A stretch of DNA of 64,000 bases from Bradyrhizobium commune. GTDB lineage: Bacteria; Pseudomonadota; Alphaproteobacteria; Rhizobiales; Xanthobacteraceae. Both the position numbers and the translations under genes were made by a program. Shown in pieces: positions 34,932 to 43,833 of the stretch; position 1 is the stretch's first letter; every line of letters starts with the position of its first letter. The notes below the pieces were generated by a model that was given only the letters and a program-made list of their open reading frames with translations, searched no databases and was not told the origin of the DNA. Where the stretch lies: the NCBI RefSeq assembly GCF_015624505.1, contig NZ_CP061379.1, positions 2,108,001 to 2,172,000 on the forward strand. Reading direction: 5' to 3'.

Positions 34932-35720
34932 ATGCAAGTGATCAAATTCGAACAGACGGACGCCGTCGGCCACATCGTGCTGGCCAATCCACCGAAGAAT
35001 CTCATCGCCTCGGCCTTCTCGAACGACCTCAAGCAGGCTGTTCATGAAGCCAGCGAAAGCGACATTCGGGTGCTGTTGGTCCGCGCGGAAGGCCCCAATT
35101 TCAGCCAGGGCGGCGACGTGCTCGACTTCCTGGAGAAGAACACCAATCAATTCCGCACCTTCATCGCCGAATGCAATCGTTCGTTCCGTGCGATCGAGGC
35201 CTTGCAGGTCCCGACCGTCGCGGCGGTTCGAGGCGCGGCATATGGCGGCGCCTTTGAGCTTGCTCTGGCTTGCGACTTCATCGTTGTGGCGGACGACGCC
35301 GTCTTTCGCTGCATCGAGGCATCGGTGGGATCCGCGCCGGTCGCCGGTGCAGTGCAACGATTGGCGGAGCGCATCGGCCGTTCGCGCGCGGCACGCTATG
35401 CCATGCTGTGCGAGCCGATGTCGGGCGTCACTGCCGGCCAATTGGGTATCGCGACATCGGTCGTGCCCGCGGAGGAAGTCGAGGCGGTGGCGTTGAAATT
35501 CGCGCAGGACCTGTCGACGGGCCCCACGCGATCCTATGCGGCGATACGAACCCTGTTGAAGGCGTGGTCGGGCGGCGGCGTTCCGTCCGCCGATGCGGTG
35601 ATCCTGGACGTCACGATGGCGCTTCACAACTCGGAGGATGCGCGACGCGGCCGCACGTCTCGCGCGGAGGCCATCAAGGAGGGGATCGAGCCGCCGAAGG
35701 TCGTCTTCACCGGCCGGTGA
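34932..35720 (+). CDS. Enoyl-CoA hydratase/isomerase family protein (paralogue 1)
   Basis: The 262-residue crotonase-fold protein has AYGGAFELALACDF with the first catalytic Glu, and CIEASVGSAPVAGAVQRL with the second Glu in the position of rat hydratase Glu164. Hydratase activity is therefore possible. AGGAGG (34920-34925) precedes the ATG. It is a close paralogue of the hydratase at 38021 (shared RAEGP-FS-GG and GPTRSYAA-RTLLKAWS). It ends the run of tightly spaced plus-strand genes from the VOC gene; the LysR remnant follows. Confidence 0.87.
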   Translation: MQVIKFEQTDAVGHIVLANPPKNLIASAFSNDLKQAVHEASESDIRVLLVRAEGPNFSQGGDVLDFLEKNTNQFRTFIAECNRSFRAIEALQVPTVAAVRGAAYGGAFELALACDFIVVADDAVFRCIEASVGSAPVAGAVQRLAERIGRSRAARYAMLCEPMSGVTAGQLGIATSVVPAEEVEAVALKFAQDLSTGPTRSYAAIRTLLKAWSGGGVPSADAVILDVTMALHNSEDARRGRTSRAEAIKEGIEPPKVVFTGR

Positions 35721-35795
35721 GGATGATCGAGAGGCGCGGAATCCTCCTCATCTGCCCGAGCAGTTCGGATCGCGAGGAAGGACTGGCGAGTAACG

Positions 35796-36044
35796 GTGCG
35801 CGACTTCAACGATCTCCGGTTCTTTGCCGCGGTGGTCCTCAAACGCGACCAATCGCCGCGTCGACCTGATTCACGAAGCGTCGATGTCGCGATCCGCGTG
35901 CGGGAACGTCTCGATACCGATGCGGACATGCAAGTGAAATGGATCGGCGTCAGCCGGCGGATCCTTGTTGCGAGCCCGAGCCTGCTGGCAAAGGTGGGCG
36001 CAGCCAGAGAAGGACGCACGAACGTCCCGCATTGCGCGGCATAG
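35796..36044 (+). pseudogene. LysR-family regulator remnant with internal deletion
   Basis: The GTG-started frame opens with a LysR N-terminus (RDFNDLRFFAAVV). It then jumps directly to the effector-domain stretch VDVAIRVRERLDTDADMQVK and RILVASPSLLAK. Between them the DNA also encodes NRRVDLIHE in another frame, which normally precedes VDVAIRV. This indicates a large internal deletion (most of the helix-turn-helix and first effector lobe) plus a frameshift. The C-terminus is also missing. The 527-base gap between intact genes (35721-36247) otherwise holds only the operator described next. Confidence 0.75.
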
Positions 36045-36125
36045 CGTGTCGCGCGAGTGCCTACTGGCATTCACTGTCCTGCAGAATGCGTCGTCCCACG
36101 ACCGGCTCCGGAGACGGCGAATATT

Positions 36126-36145
36126 ATACTTTACGATCGTAAAGG
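36126..36145. promoter_or_regulatory. 16-bp palindromic operator overlapping a -10 element
   Basis: CTTTACGATCGTAAAG at 36130-36145 is a perfect 16-bp palindrome. A -10-like TATACT lies at 36126-36131, overlapping its left edge, so a bound protein would block the start of transcription. It lies about 100 bases before the CocE-type hydrolase gene, whose cluster ends in a TetR-family gene, a likely but unproven partner. Confidence 0.55.
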
Positions 36146-36247
36146 TAAGTGGCATAATCCGTCTGGTCGGGATCGAGCGCTTGGTTCTCCATCCGCCGAC
36201 AGCGTCAAACGTCGACCGAAAGTGTCGCGAAAAGCCGGGGTGAAACG

Positions 36248-37993
36248 ATGGTCGAGGAACGGGACATCAGCGTTGCCATGAGAGACGGCACTCGGCTCGC
36301 CGTCGACGTGTATCGTCCGGACGTATCGGGCAAATACCCGGTGCTGTACGCGTCAGCACTGCACAACAAGGATATCCAGGGGCCCGACATCGCGGACATC
36401 TTGCCGCCGCAGCCGGCTCATGCGCCGCTGTGGTTCGGACCGATCGAGGCGGGCGACACACGGCGTTTCATCGCCAATGGCTATGTGCATGTGATCGGGC
36501 AGCCGAGAGGATCGGCCAAGTCGGAAGGCCATTACGGCCACGAAGACACCGACCATTACGATACGATCGAATGGATCACGCAGCAGCCTTGGTCGAACGG
36601 CAAGGTGGGCATGGTCGGCATTTCCGGCTACGCCGGCGAGCAATGGCGCGCCGCCGCGCAGGGGCATCCCGCACTAAAAGCCATCTTCCCTTACGACGCA
36701 TGCAGCGCCTACGGCGGCATGTTCGGCTTCCGCGACTTCAATCCCGGCGGCGTGCTGCACACCTTCCCGTATCTGCTTGACGTGTTCAGCACCGTTCATG
36801 AATCGCGGGACCGGCCCGCGGAGCTTCCTGCCGCGGAGGAAGAGCTGTGGCGCCGCGCGATGCGGAATCCGGACTTCAAGCAGTACATCAATCTCTACAA
36901 CATCCTGACCCAGAAGGGGCAGCGGACCTTCATCATGTATCTCATGATGACGCATCCCTGGGAGCTCGACGGAACCGTCGAGCGCGCGGAGGAGATATTC
37001 AAGAAGATCAAAATCCCGTTCTACACCGGCTCAGGCGCCTACGCTTACACCTACAAGCTCCACTGGCTCGGCGCGCAGCACTATTTCCGGAACGTCGATG
37101 CGCCGAAGAAGCTGCTGTTCACCGGACCGGCGCATCTCGAGCGACCATTCCATCAATATCACGACGAGATCATTCGCTGGTACGACCATTGGCTGAAGGG
37201 GCAGGATACCGGCATCATGAACGACCCGCCGGTGCGCTACTGGCTGATGGGCGCCAATGAGTGGCGAACCGGTGCGGATTGGCCGCTGCCGGAGACCCAG
37301 TGGACGAAATACTATCTCTCCCACTGGGAAGGCCTCTCGACTGAGCCGCCGCGACCGGCCATCGAGCTTGGCGCAGCAGCACGCGAGCCGGATGTCTTCA
37401 CGCAGATGCCGGTCACGCGGACGACGAAGGTCGAGCGGCTGCGTTACATGACAGAGCCTTTGCCGCATGACGTCACGGTGGCCGGCCCGATCACGCTCAC
37501 GCTCCACGCAGCGATCGATCAGGAGGACACCAATTGGATCGTCGTTCTCAAGGACGTCGGCCCCGACGTTTCCGTTCGCACCGCCCGCGAAGGCGAGCGC
37601 GACGTTCCCTCGACCTTGCCCGAACGGGAGCTGACGCGAGGCTGGCTGAAGGCCTCCTACCGGGCACTCGATGAGAAGCGTTCAAAGCCCTGGGAGCCGT
37701 TCCACAAGCTCACGCGCGAGGCGATCTCTCCCGTGAAGCCGGGCGAAGCGGTCGAGTACCAGATCCAGATTCTCGCCACCGCGAACCAGTTCAAGGCCGG
37801 ACACCGGATTTGCCTCGACATCGCGTCCATGGATGTTCCGACCGGCACGGGGGCGATGACCAATGTCGAATACATCCCGTACCACGTTTGCAGCAGCAAG
37901 GCCGTGACCCACAGGATCTACCGGGACGCGGAGCGGCCCTCGCATTTGCTGCTGCCCATCATTCCACAGTCGAACGATCGCCGTACGGTATGA
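36248..37993 (+). CDS. CocE/NonD-family hydrolase
   Basis: The 581-residue protein has the S15-type alpha/beta hydrolase domain (MRDGTRLAVDVYRPD, then PRGSAKSEG). The presumed nucleophile is Ser126 in GMVGISGYAG, followed by FPYDACSAYGG. The C-terminal jelly-roll domain begins around residue 395 (VTVAGPITLTLHAA). Relatives hydrolyse cocaine, acyl peptides, glutaryl-cephalosporins or other esters and amides. The motif has one more residue after the Ser than the usual GVSYxG. The palindromic operator upstream suggests it starts a new transcription unit that includes the hydratase and CoA ligase. The natural substrate is unknown. Confidence 0.85.
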   Translation: MVEERDISVAMRDGTRLAVDVYRPDVSGKYPVLYASALHNKDIQGPDIADILPPQPAHAPLWFGPIEAGDTRRFIANGYVHVIGQPRGSAKSEGHYGHEDTDHYDTIEWITQQPWSNGKVGMVGISGYAGEQWRAAAQGHPALKAIFPYDACSAYGGMFGFRDFNPGGVLHTFPYLLDVFSTVHESRDRPAELPAAEEELWRRAMRNPDFKQYINLYNILTQKGQRTFIMYLMMTHPWELDGTVERAEEIFKKIKIPFYTGSGAYAYTYKLHWLGAQHYFRNVDAPKKLLFTGPAHLERPFHQYHDEIIRWYDHWLKGQDTGIMNDPPVRYWLMGANEWRTGADWPLPETQWTKYYLSHWEGLSTEPPRPAIELGAAAREPDVFTQMPVTRTTKVERLRYMTEPLPHDVTVAGPITLTLHAAIDQEDTNWIVVLKDVGPDVSVRTAREGERDVPSTLPERELTRGWLKASYRALDEKRSKPWEPFHKLTREAISPVKPGEAVEYQIQILATANQFKAGHRICLDIASMDVPTGTGAMTNVEYIPYHVCSSKAVTHRIYRDAERPSHLLLPIIPQSNDRRTV

Positions 37994-38020
37994 CCGTCGG
38001 CGTACAGGAGGAAGCTTGCC

Positions 38021-38806
38021 ATGACGATCCGATTTGAACGCGACGGCGCCGTCGGCAGCATCGTGCTCGCCAACCCACCCTTCAACCGTCTTGACCTGCG
38101 CTTTACCGAGGCCCTGCGGATCGCAGTGCACCAGGCCGGCATCAGCGACATCCGCGCGCTCGTCATCCGTGCAGAGGGACCACACTTCTCCTTCGGCGGC
38201 GAGGTGCGCGAATGGCCGGGCAAAGACGTCAACTGGTTCAGGACGTTTGTGGCCGAGGTCAACGTCTCCTACCGCGCCATCGAAATGCTGAAGATTCCGA
38301 CCGTCGCAGTGGTGCAGGGTGTCGCGTTCGGCGGCGGCTTTGAGCTGGCGCTGGCCTGCGATTTCCTCATCGCCGCGGAAAGTGCGACGCTACGCTGCGT
38401 CGAGGTCACCACGGCGATGCTGCCGATCGCGGGCGCCCTCCAGCGGATCGCCGAGCGCGCCGGCCGGGCGCGTGCCTCGCGGCTTGCCATGCTCGGTGAG
38501 CCGATCTCCGGACGCGAGGCGGGGCAACTCGGAATCGCGACCCATGTGGTGCCCGAGACCGAGCTCGCGGCGACGGCTGCGGCACTGACGCAACAGCTCG
38601 CCGCCGGGCCGACCCGATCCTATGCCGCGACGCGCACGCTTCTGAAGGCATGGTCGAGCGGCGGCGTGGCAGCGGCAGACCTCGTGATGCTCGATGTTGC
38701 GATGGAGCTCTATGACGGCGCCGATGCGCAGCGCGGCTTCGCCAATACGGCAGCGGCCTTCGACAAGGACATCGAGCCGCCGACGCTCGTCTTCGAAGGA
38801 AAGTAA
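38021..38806 (+). CDS. Enoyl-CoA hydratase/isomerase family protein (paralogue 2)
   Basis: The 261-residue crotonase-fold protein has AFGGGFELALACDF and CVEVTTAMLPIAGALQRI, so both catalytic glutamates expected in hydratases are present. It is a paralogue of the protein encoded at 34932, with near-identical motif order and C-terminal segment. AGGAGG lies upstream of the ATG. It sits 27 bases after the CocE-type gene and 54 before the CoA ligase gene. Two hydratases in one cluster suggest two separate hydration or isomerisation steps, or different side-chain lengths. Confidence 0.87.
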   Translation: MTIRFERDGAVGSIVLANPPFNRLDLRFTEALRIAVHQAGISDIRALVIRAEGPHFSFGGEVREWPGKDVNWFRTFVAEVNVSYRAIEMLKIPTVAVVQGVAFGGGFELALACDFLIAAESATLRCVEVTTAMLPIAGALQRIAERAGRARASRLAMLGEPISGREAGQLGIATHVVPETELAATAAALTQQLAAGPTRSYAATRTLLKAWSSGGVAAADLVMLDVAMELYDGADAQRGFANTAAAFDKDIEPPTLVFEGK

Positions 38807-38860
38807 GCCAGCCGCGGCGCGGCTAGCGTCCGATGGCTCAGAGATGACCGGGAGGAATAC

Positions 38861-40543
38861 GTGCCACGCGAAAGCTATGTTCATGGTAGCAGCGGACCAC
38901 CCCTGATCGGGAAAACCGTTGGCGCGCTTCTGGACGAGGTGAGCGCGACCGATGGGTCTCGCGAAGCACTGGTCGTGACGCACCAGAACATTCGCTGGAC
39001 CTACGCCGAGCTGAAATCGCGCTCCGATGCGTTCGCCTCGGGTCTTCTGGCTCTTGGCCTGCAGGCCGGCGACCGGGTCGGAATCTGGTCCCCGAACTGC
39101 GCGGAATGGACGATCGCGCAGTTCGCGACAGCGAAGGCCGGCCTGGTCCTCGTCAACATCAACCCCGCCTATCGCCTCAGCGAGTTGGAGCACGTCTTGC
39201 GGGCGGTGGGATGCCGGGCGCTGATATCGGCTGCCCGCTTCAAGTCCAGCGACTATGTCGCCATGATCCGCGAGCTTGTTCCGGAGCTCGCAAGCGCAAA
39301 TGGTGAGCTGCATGGTGCGCGCCTTCCCGAACTGAGGCACGTGATCGCAATCGCGGGAAAGCATGAGGGTTGCCTGACGTTCGACTGGGTCATGGAACGC
39401 GGCAGGCAAGTCGGTAACGCCCGGCTCGACGCCGTGTCCGCCGCAGTCCAAATGGACGACGCCGTCAATATCCAGTTCACCAGTGGCACGACGGGACTGC
39501 CGAAGGGTGCAACCCTTTCGCATCATAACCTGATCAATAATGCTCTCTTCGTGGGTGAGACGACCGGGATCGAACCTGGTTCTCGCGTCTGCATCCCGGT
39601 GCCGCTGTATCATTGCTTCGGCATGGTGATGGGCAACCTCGGCTGCGTCACCCACGCGGCAACCATGGTCTATCCATCCGAGTCCTTCGATCCCCTGAGG
39701 ACGCTCGAGACCCTGGAGGCGGAGCGATGCGACGTGCTCTATGGCGTGCCCACGATGTTCATCGCGCAGCTGAACCATCCCGAGTTCTCGCGCTTCGATC
39801 TGAGCTCGCTGCGGCGCGGAATCATGGCCGGGGCGCCATGCCCGATCGAGGTCATGAAGGAAGTGGCCTCGAAAATGCACATGAGCGAGATCACGATCGC
39901 CTACGGGATGACCGAAACCAGCCCGGTGAGCTTCCAGAGCAGTCGCGACGATCCGCTCGAGCTGCGCGTCTCAACGGTCGGAAGGATCCAGCCGCATCTC
40001 GAGGTCAAGATCGTCGATCGCCAGGGCCGGGTCCTGCCGCGGGGAGAAGCCGGCGAACTCTGTACCCGCGGCTACTCCGTCATGCTCGGCTATTGGAATG
40101 ACGAAGTGCGGACCAAGGAAGCGATCGATTCGGCGGGCTGGATGCATACGGGCGACCTGGCGACGATCGACGAGGAGGGATATTGCCGCATCGTCGGACG
40201 GATCAAGGACATGGTGATCCGCGGCGGCGAGAACATCTATCCGCGTGAAGTGGAGGAGTATCTCTACCGCCATCCCCAGATTCAGGACGTCCAGGTGTTC
40301 GGCGTGCCCGACACGAAGTACGGCGAGGAGCTCTGCGCCTGGATCATCACGAAGGCCGGCACCACGCTCGACGAGGAGAACGTCCGCAAGTTCTGTCAGG
40401 ATCGGATATCGCACTACAAGATCCCGCGCTACATCCGCTTCGTCGAGAATTTCCCCTCCACCGTCACTGGCAAGATCCAGAAGTTTGCCATGCGCGAAGC
40501 GATGATCGAGGAGTTCGGCCGTGCGACGAAGGTCGATGCATGA
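38861..40543 (+). CDS. Acyl-CoA synthetase (AMP-binding)
   Basis: The 560-residue ANL enzyme has the P-loop [17 protein letters not shown], the motif [33 protein letters not shown] and [14 protein letters not shown], and the C-terminal lysine region [13 protein letters not shown]. It resembles medium-chain acyl-CoA synthetases and would prime the carboxylate made by the cluster for beta-oxidation-like steps with the two hydratases. The start is GTG at 38861 with GGGAGG about 8 bases upstream. The TetR gene overlaps its end (ATGA). Confidence 0.88.
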   Translation: MPRESYVHGSSGPPLIGKTVGALLDEVSATDGSREALVVTHQNIRWTYAELKSRSDAFASGLLALGLQAGDRVGIWSPNCAEWTIAQFATAKAGLVLVNINPAYRLSELEHVLRAVGCRALISAARFKSSDYVAMIRELVPELASANGELHGARLPELRHVIAIAGKHEGCLTFDWVMERGRQVGNARLDAVSAAVQMDDAVNIQFTSGTTGLPKGATLSHHNLINNALFVGETTGIEPGSRVCIPVPLYHCFGMVMGNLGCVTHAATMVYPSESFDPLRTLETLEAERCDVLYGVPTMFIAQLNHPEFSRFDLSSLRRGIMAGAPCPIEVMKEVASKMHMSEITIAYGMTETSPVSFQSSRDDPLELRVSTVGRIQPHLEVKIVDRQGRVLPRGEAGELCTRGYSVMLGYWNDEVRTKEAIDSAGWMHTGDLATIDEEGYCRIVGRIKDMVIRGGENIYPREVEEYLYRHPQIQDVQVFGVPDTKYGEELCAWIITKAGTTLDEENVRKFCQDRISHYKIPRYIRFVENFPSTVTGKIQKFAMREAMIEEFGRATKVDA

Positions 40544-41403
40544 GCGGTGACGACGCCGTCGATCACGCCGAAAGACCGGAGATCGGCGAATCGACGGTCC
40601 TGGGATCGTTCTATGCGGCAAATCCCTCGTGGATTCATGACATGTCATCGACCACGTTGCTTGGCCTCAGGTCGGAAGCCATGCTAATTGACGGCCAAAT
40701 GGCGAACAAAACGGGGCTGACCACCGGGCGTCGCGGGCGACCGCGCAAGAGAGCCGAACAACAGCGCTCGATCGAGACGCGAGCCGCGATCCTCGATGCT
40801 GCCATCGCGGAGTTTGCCGAGCGCGGGTTCGAAGGAGCGAGCATTCGCGCCATTGCCGATCGGCTCGGCCTGCAACATCCCCTGATCACCTATCATTTTC
40901 GCAGCAAGGATATCCTCTGGCGGGCCGCAGCGGAGCATGCGTTCGCCCAGATTCGGTCCGAATGGGATGTCTCAGCCCCCGAGGAATCGGATTTGTCGCC
41001 GCTGGCGCGGCTGCGTCAGGAGTACACGACGCTGTTCCGCTATACGGTCGCGTTTCCGGAATTTCACCGGTTCATGCGCCAGGAAACGCTCACGAACAAT
41101 CCCCGGCTGAAATGGGTCGCAGAAACGGTGCTGGTGCCGCTGCTCGATCGGCTGATTCCGCAGATCGCCGCCGCCCAGAAACAGCGTCTCCTCCCGGCGG
41201 TCGATCCCATCCTGTTTCACTACATGATGGTCAGCCTGACCGCGACGCTCTCGGGCTTTGGGCCTGAAATGCAGTTCACGAGCGGACTATCCGACAAGGA
41301 CCCGCAGGTCGTGGAAGCCTATTGGCGCCTAGTCAATGAGACTGTCTTTGGCGCGGATACGTGCGGCAAGGCGGCTCGCGGCAGCGACGCGCGGAAGCGC
41401 TGA
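40540..41403 (+). CDS. TetR-family transcriptional regulator
   Basis: The TetR helix-turn-helix reads [20 protein letters not shown], then [20 protein letters not shown], preceded by a basic arm [14 protein letters not shown]-terminal ligand domain follows ([20 protein letters not shown]). The full frame from 40540 overlaps the ligase stop (ATGA) and gives 287 aa. Starts at 40681 or 40699 would give a more usual TetR length. It is likely the repressor of this acyl-CoA cluster, and the palindrome at 36130 is a candidate site. CoA thioesters are common ligands in such contexts (inference). Confidence 0.85.
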   Translation: MSGDDAVDHAERPEIGESTVLGSFYAANPSWIHDMSSTTLLGLRSEAMLIDGQMANKTGLTTGRRGRPRKRAEQQRSIETRAAILDAAIAEFAERGFEGASIRAIADRLGLQHPLITYHFRSKDILWRAAAEHAFAQIRSEWDVSAPEESDLSPLARLRQEYTTLFRYTVAFPEFHRFMRQETLTNNPRLKWVAETVLVPLLDRLIPQIAAAQKQRLLPAVDPILFHYMMVSLTATLSGFGPEMQFTSGLSDKDPQVVEAYWRLVNETVFGADTCGKAARGSDARKR

Positions 41404-41444
41404 GACATCGATTGGGCGCGAGGCAAATCGCGGCCGGCGGTCGC

Positions 41445-41627
41445 TCATGCCTGCCCGGTCACGGTCGTATCGACGGCGCGTTGCTCGGTCGCTTTGGCTC
41501 TCGCCTCTGCCGGATAACGATAGGGGCCGAGACAAAGGATCGCGGCGCTCGCGACCAGCATGAATGCGACGAAAGCCCAAAGCGCGGGACCGTAGGAATG
41601 CAGCCGCCTGAAGGCGAGTCCCATCAT
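41445..41627 (-). CDS. Small single-pass membrane protein
   Basis: The 60-residue product has one central transmembrane helix (ALWAFVAFMLVASAAILCL) with a short charged tail. The ATG at 41627 puts the helix at residues 15-33; a longer frame from 41669 overlaps the SDR gene and is less likely. It lies just downstream of the SDR gene on the same strand, with 25 bases between. No function is recognised; small proteins of this design often modulate membrane complexes. Confidence 0.5.
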   Translation of the reverse strand: MMGLAFRRLHSYGPALWAFVAFMLVASAAILCLGPYRYPAEARAKATEQRAVDTTVTGQA

Positions 41628-41652
41628 ACCCTGGTGCGCCCACCATCCCGTC

Positions 41653-42411
41653 TCACACCCAGCCGCCATCGACGATGTAGTGCTGGGCGGTGCAGGCGGA
41701 GGCCTCGTCGGAGGCGAGGAAGACGGTGAAGTTCGCGACTTCGTCCGGGACGAGTCTGCGCTTCAGGCATTGTCGCTGCTGCAGTTCGATCTCGCCCGCC
41801 GGCGTCATCCATTTCTCGAGTTGGCGCTCGGTCATGATCCAGCCCGGCGCGATCGCGTTCACGCGAATATTGTAGGGCCCGTAATCGCGCGCCAGCGAGC
41901 GCGTCAGGCCGACCACGCCTGATTTGCTGGCGGTGTAGGCGGCCATGCCGCCTTGTCCCGCGATCCACGACACCGAGCCGAAGTTGATGATGGCGCCGGC
42001 ATTCGCGGCCTTCATGTCCGGCAGCACGGCCTGCGACGCAAAGAACTGGTGCTTCAGATTCACCGCGATGCGGTCGTCCCAATATTCCGGCGTCATCTCC
42101 TCGGTGTTGTGCCGCTCATCGTGCGCGGCATTGTTGATGAGAACGTTGATTGCGCCATGGGCCTTGCGCGCCTCCACGACGCCGGCGCGTAACGCCGCGA
42201 TATTGGTCAGGTCGACGCACTGGAAATGCGTGCCGAGACCTTGATCCGACAGCTCGCGTGCCAGGCGTTGGCCCTCATCGGCCTTGATGTCGAAGAACAC
42301 GACAGTGGACTTCTGCAGTGCAAAGCGCCGCACGATCGCAGCGCCAATTCCCGATGCGCCACCGGTGACGAGAACGACCTTGCCGGCGAGGTCGGAATAG
42401 ATGGCGGCCAT
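41653..42411 (-). CDS. Short-chain dehydrogenase/reductase
   Basis: The 252-residue classical SDR has the cofactor motif TGGASGIG at 16-23, Asp41 in FFDIKAD suggesting NAD preference, NNAA at 93-96, Ser146/148, and Tyr159-x3-Lys163 in AAYTASKSG. It oxidises a secondary alcohol or reduces a ketone. The ATG at 42411 is preferred to the longer frame from 42450. It is oriented against the CoA ligase/TetR genes and divergent from the sugar transporter. It may belong to either block, as rhizobial sugar loci often carry such dehydrogenases. Confidence 0.87.
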   Translation of the reverse strand: MAAIYSDLAGKVVLVTGGASGIGAAIVRRFALQKSTVVFFDIKADEGQRLARELSDQGLGTHFQCVDLTNIAALRAGVVEARKAHGAINVLINNAAHDERHNTEEMTPEYWDDRIAVNLKHQFFASQAVLPDMKAANAGAIINFGSVSWIAGQGGMAAYTASKSGVVGLTRSLARDYGPYNIRVNAIAPGWIMTERQLEKWMTPAGEIELQQRQCLKRRLVPDEVANFTVFLASDEASACTAQHYIVDGGWV

Positions 42412-42481
42412 GGGTACCTCGACTTGTTGACGGGGCGATGCGCCGCCCAACTCTCCCGCAGACCTTAACCGCTCCCCGCGC

Positions 42482-42516
42482 GAGGTGCATAGATCAGAAT
42501 TTTAGTTGCGCACCTC
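42482..42516. promoter_or_regulatory. Inverted repeat upstream of the sugar transporter operon
   Basis: GAGGTGC (42482-42488) and GCACCTC (42510-42516) are perfect 7-bp inverted arms whose centres are 28 bp apart around an AT-rich core. They lie between the divergent SDR and binding-protein genes. It could be an operator for the LacI protein of this locus or a 5' leader hairpin. Confidence 0.35.
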
Positions 42517-42571
42517 AAAAATTGAAGGCAGGATTGCAGCCAAAGAATAAAAGCCGGTCGGGAGGAATGTG

Positions 42572-43831
42572 ATGAGACTGCTCGAGAAGCTAGGACTCGC
42601 CGCTGCCGCATGCCTGCTTTGGGCTAACTCTGCCGCAGCCGACACGACGGTAAAGTGGCTGCACATCGAGGCAAATCCGGCCCAGGTGAAGATCTGGGAG
42701 GAGGTCGCGCGGGCCTATGAGGCGTCGCATCCCGGTGTAAAGGTCGAGATGCAGTTCCTCGAGAATGAGGCTTACAAGGCCAAGCTGCCGACCATCCTGC
42801 AATCCAGGGACCGGCCCAACATCATCTACAGCTGGGCCGGCGGCGTCCTGAAGACGCAGATCGAGGCCGGCGTCCTCGACGACATCACCGATTCCGTGAA
42901 GGGCTACAGCGACAGCCTCACGCCGGCGGCGCTCGCCGCCTTCACCAGCAACGGCCGCGTCTATGGCCTGCCGACCGCGCTGTCGCAGGTCGGCTTCCTC
43001 TGCAACAAGGAACTGATGGCCAAGGCGAAGGTCGATCCTGCCGGGATCAAGAGCTGGGACGATCTGCTCGCGGCGGTGAAGACGTTGAAGGCGGCCGGTG
43101 TCACCCCGATCGTGGTCGGCGGCGCCGACAAATGGCCGCTGCACTTCTACTGGACCCATCTTGCGGTGCGCATCGGCGGCAAGGCGGCATTCGACGCGGC
43201 GTTGCGCGGCGAGAATGGCGGCTTCGCCGGCGAGACCTTCCTGAAATCCGGCGAGCTGTTCAAGCAGCTCGTCGATCTCCAGCCGTTCCAGAACGGTTTT
43301 CTCGGCTTCAAGAACCCGCAGGCTGTCGGCTATTTCGGCGACGGCAAGGCGGCAATGACGCTTGCGATCAGCACGGTCTATCATTTGCAGCGCGCGCTCG
43401 CCGCCGACAAGGTCGGGCTGAGCGAAGACAAGATCTGCTGGTTCGATTTTCCGGTCGTCGCCGGCGGCAAGGGCGCGCCGACGGATACGCTCGGCGGCAT
43501 CACCGGCTGGCTGATCACCAAGGGCTCGCCGAAGGAAGCCGTCGATTTCCTGAAGTACTTCATCTCGAAGGACGTGCAGACGCGGCTTGCGGCGGGCAAT
43601 TTCATCATCCCGGTGGTGCAGGGCGCGGACGCCGGCCTCAACAATTCCTTCATGAAGCTGATCGCGGCCAATCTGGCGAAGTCGAACTACCATCAGAACT
43701 TCTACGACCAGAGCCTCGGCCCCTCGGTCGGCCGCGTCGTCAACGACGTCACCGCGGAGATCGCCGGCGGCAGCATGAGCCCGCAGGACGCTGCGAAAGC
43801 GATCGAAGCGGCGTGGAAGCAGGGCAATTGA
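42572..43831 (+). CDS. Carbohydrate ABC transporter substrate-binding protein
   Basis: The 419-residue family-1 extracellular solute-binding protein has a signal peptide (KLGLAAAACLLWANSAAA, cleavage before DTTVKW). Typical binding-protein segments follow (VKWLHIEANPAQVKIWEEVA, RPNIIYSWAGGVLK, YGLPTALSQVGFLCNKELM). GGAGG at 42561-42565 fixes the ATG at 42572. It delivers a mono- or disaccharide to the two permeases encoded next. The downstream Gfo/Idh/MocA and ThuA-like genes point to a sugar processed through keto-intermediates, as in rhizobial trehalose/maltitol uptake loci. Confidence 0.9.
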   Translation: MRLLEKLGLAAAACLLWANSAAADTTVKWLHIEANPAQVKIWEEVARAYEASHPGVKVEMQFLENEAYKAKLPTILQSRDRPNIIYSWAGGVLKTQIEAGVLDDITDSVKGYSDSLTPAALAAFTSNGRVYGLPTALSQVGFLCNKELMAKAKVDPAGIKSWDDLLAAVKTLKAAGVTPIVVGGADKWPLHFYWTHLAVRIGGKAAFDAALRGENGGFAGETFLKSGELFKQLVDLQPFQNGFLGFKNPQAVGYFGDGKAAMTLAISTVYHLQRALAADKVGLSEDKICWFDFPVVAGGKGAPTDTLGGITGWLITKGSPKEAVDFLKYFISKDVQTRLAAGNFIIPVVQGADAGLNNSFMKLIAANLAKSNYHQNFYDQSLGPSVGRVVNDVTAEIAGGSMSPQDAAKAIEAAWKQGN

Positions 43832-43833
43832 CG

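Noticed and set aside
38390-39880. 496-codon minus-strand frame across the hydratase and CoA ligase genes
   Set aside because: It spans two confident plus-strand genes and their intergenic gap, as expected of a shadow frame.
42502-42518. TTGCGCACCTCAA as a FixK box before the sugar transporter
   Set aside because: The half-site spacing is one base short and the left half is TTGC, so it does not fit the consensus.
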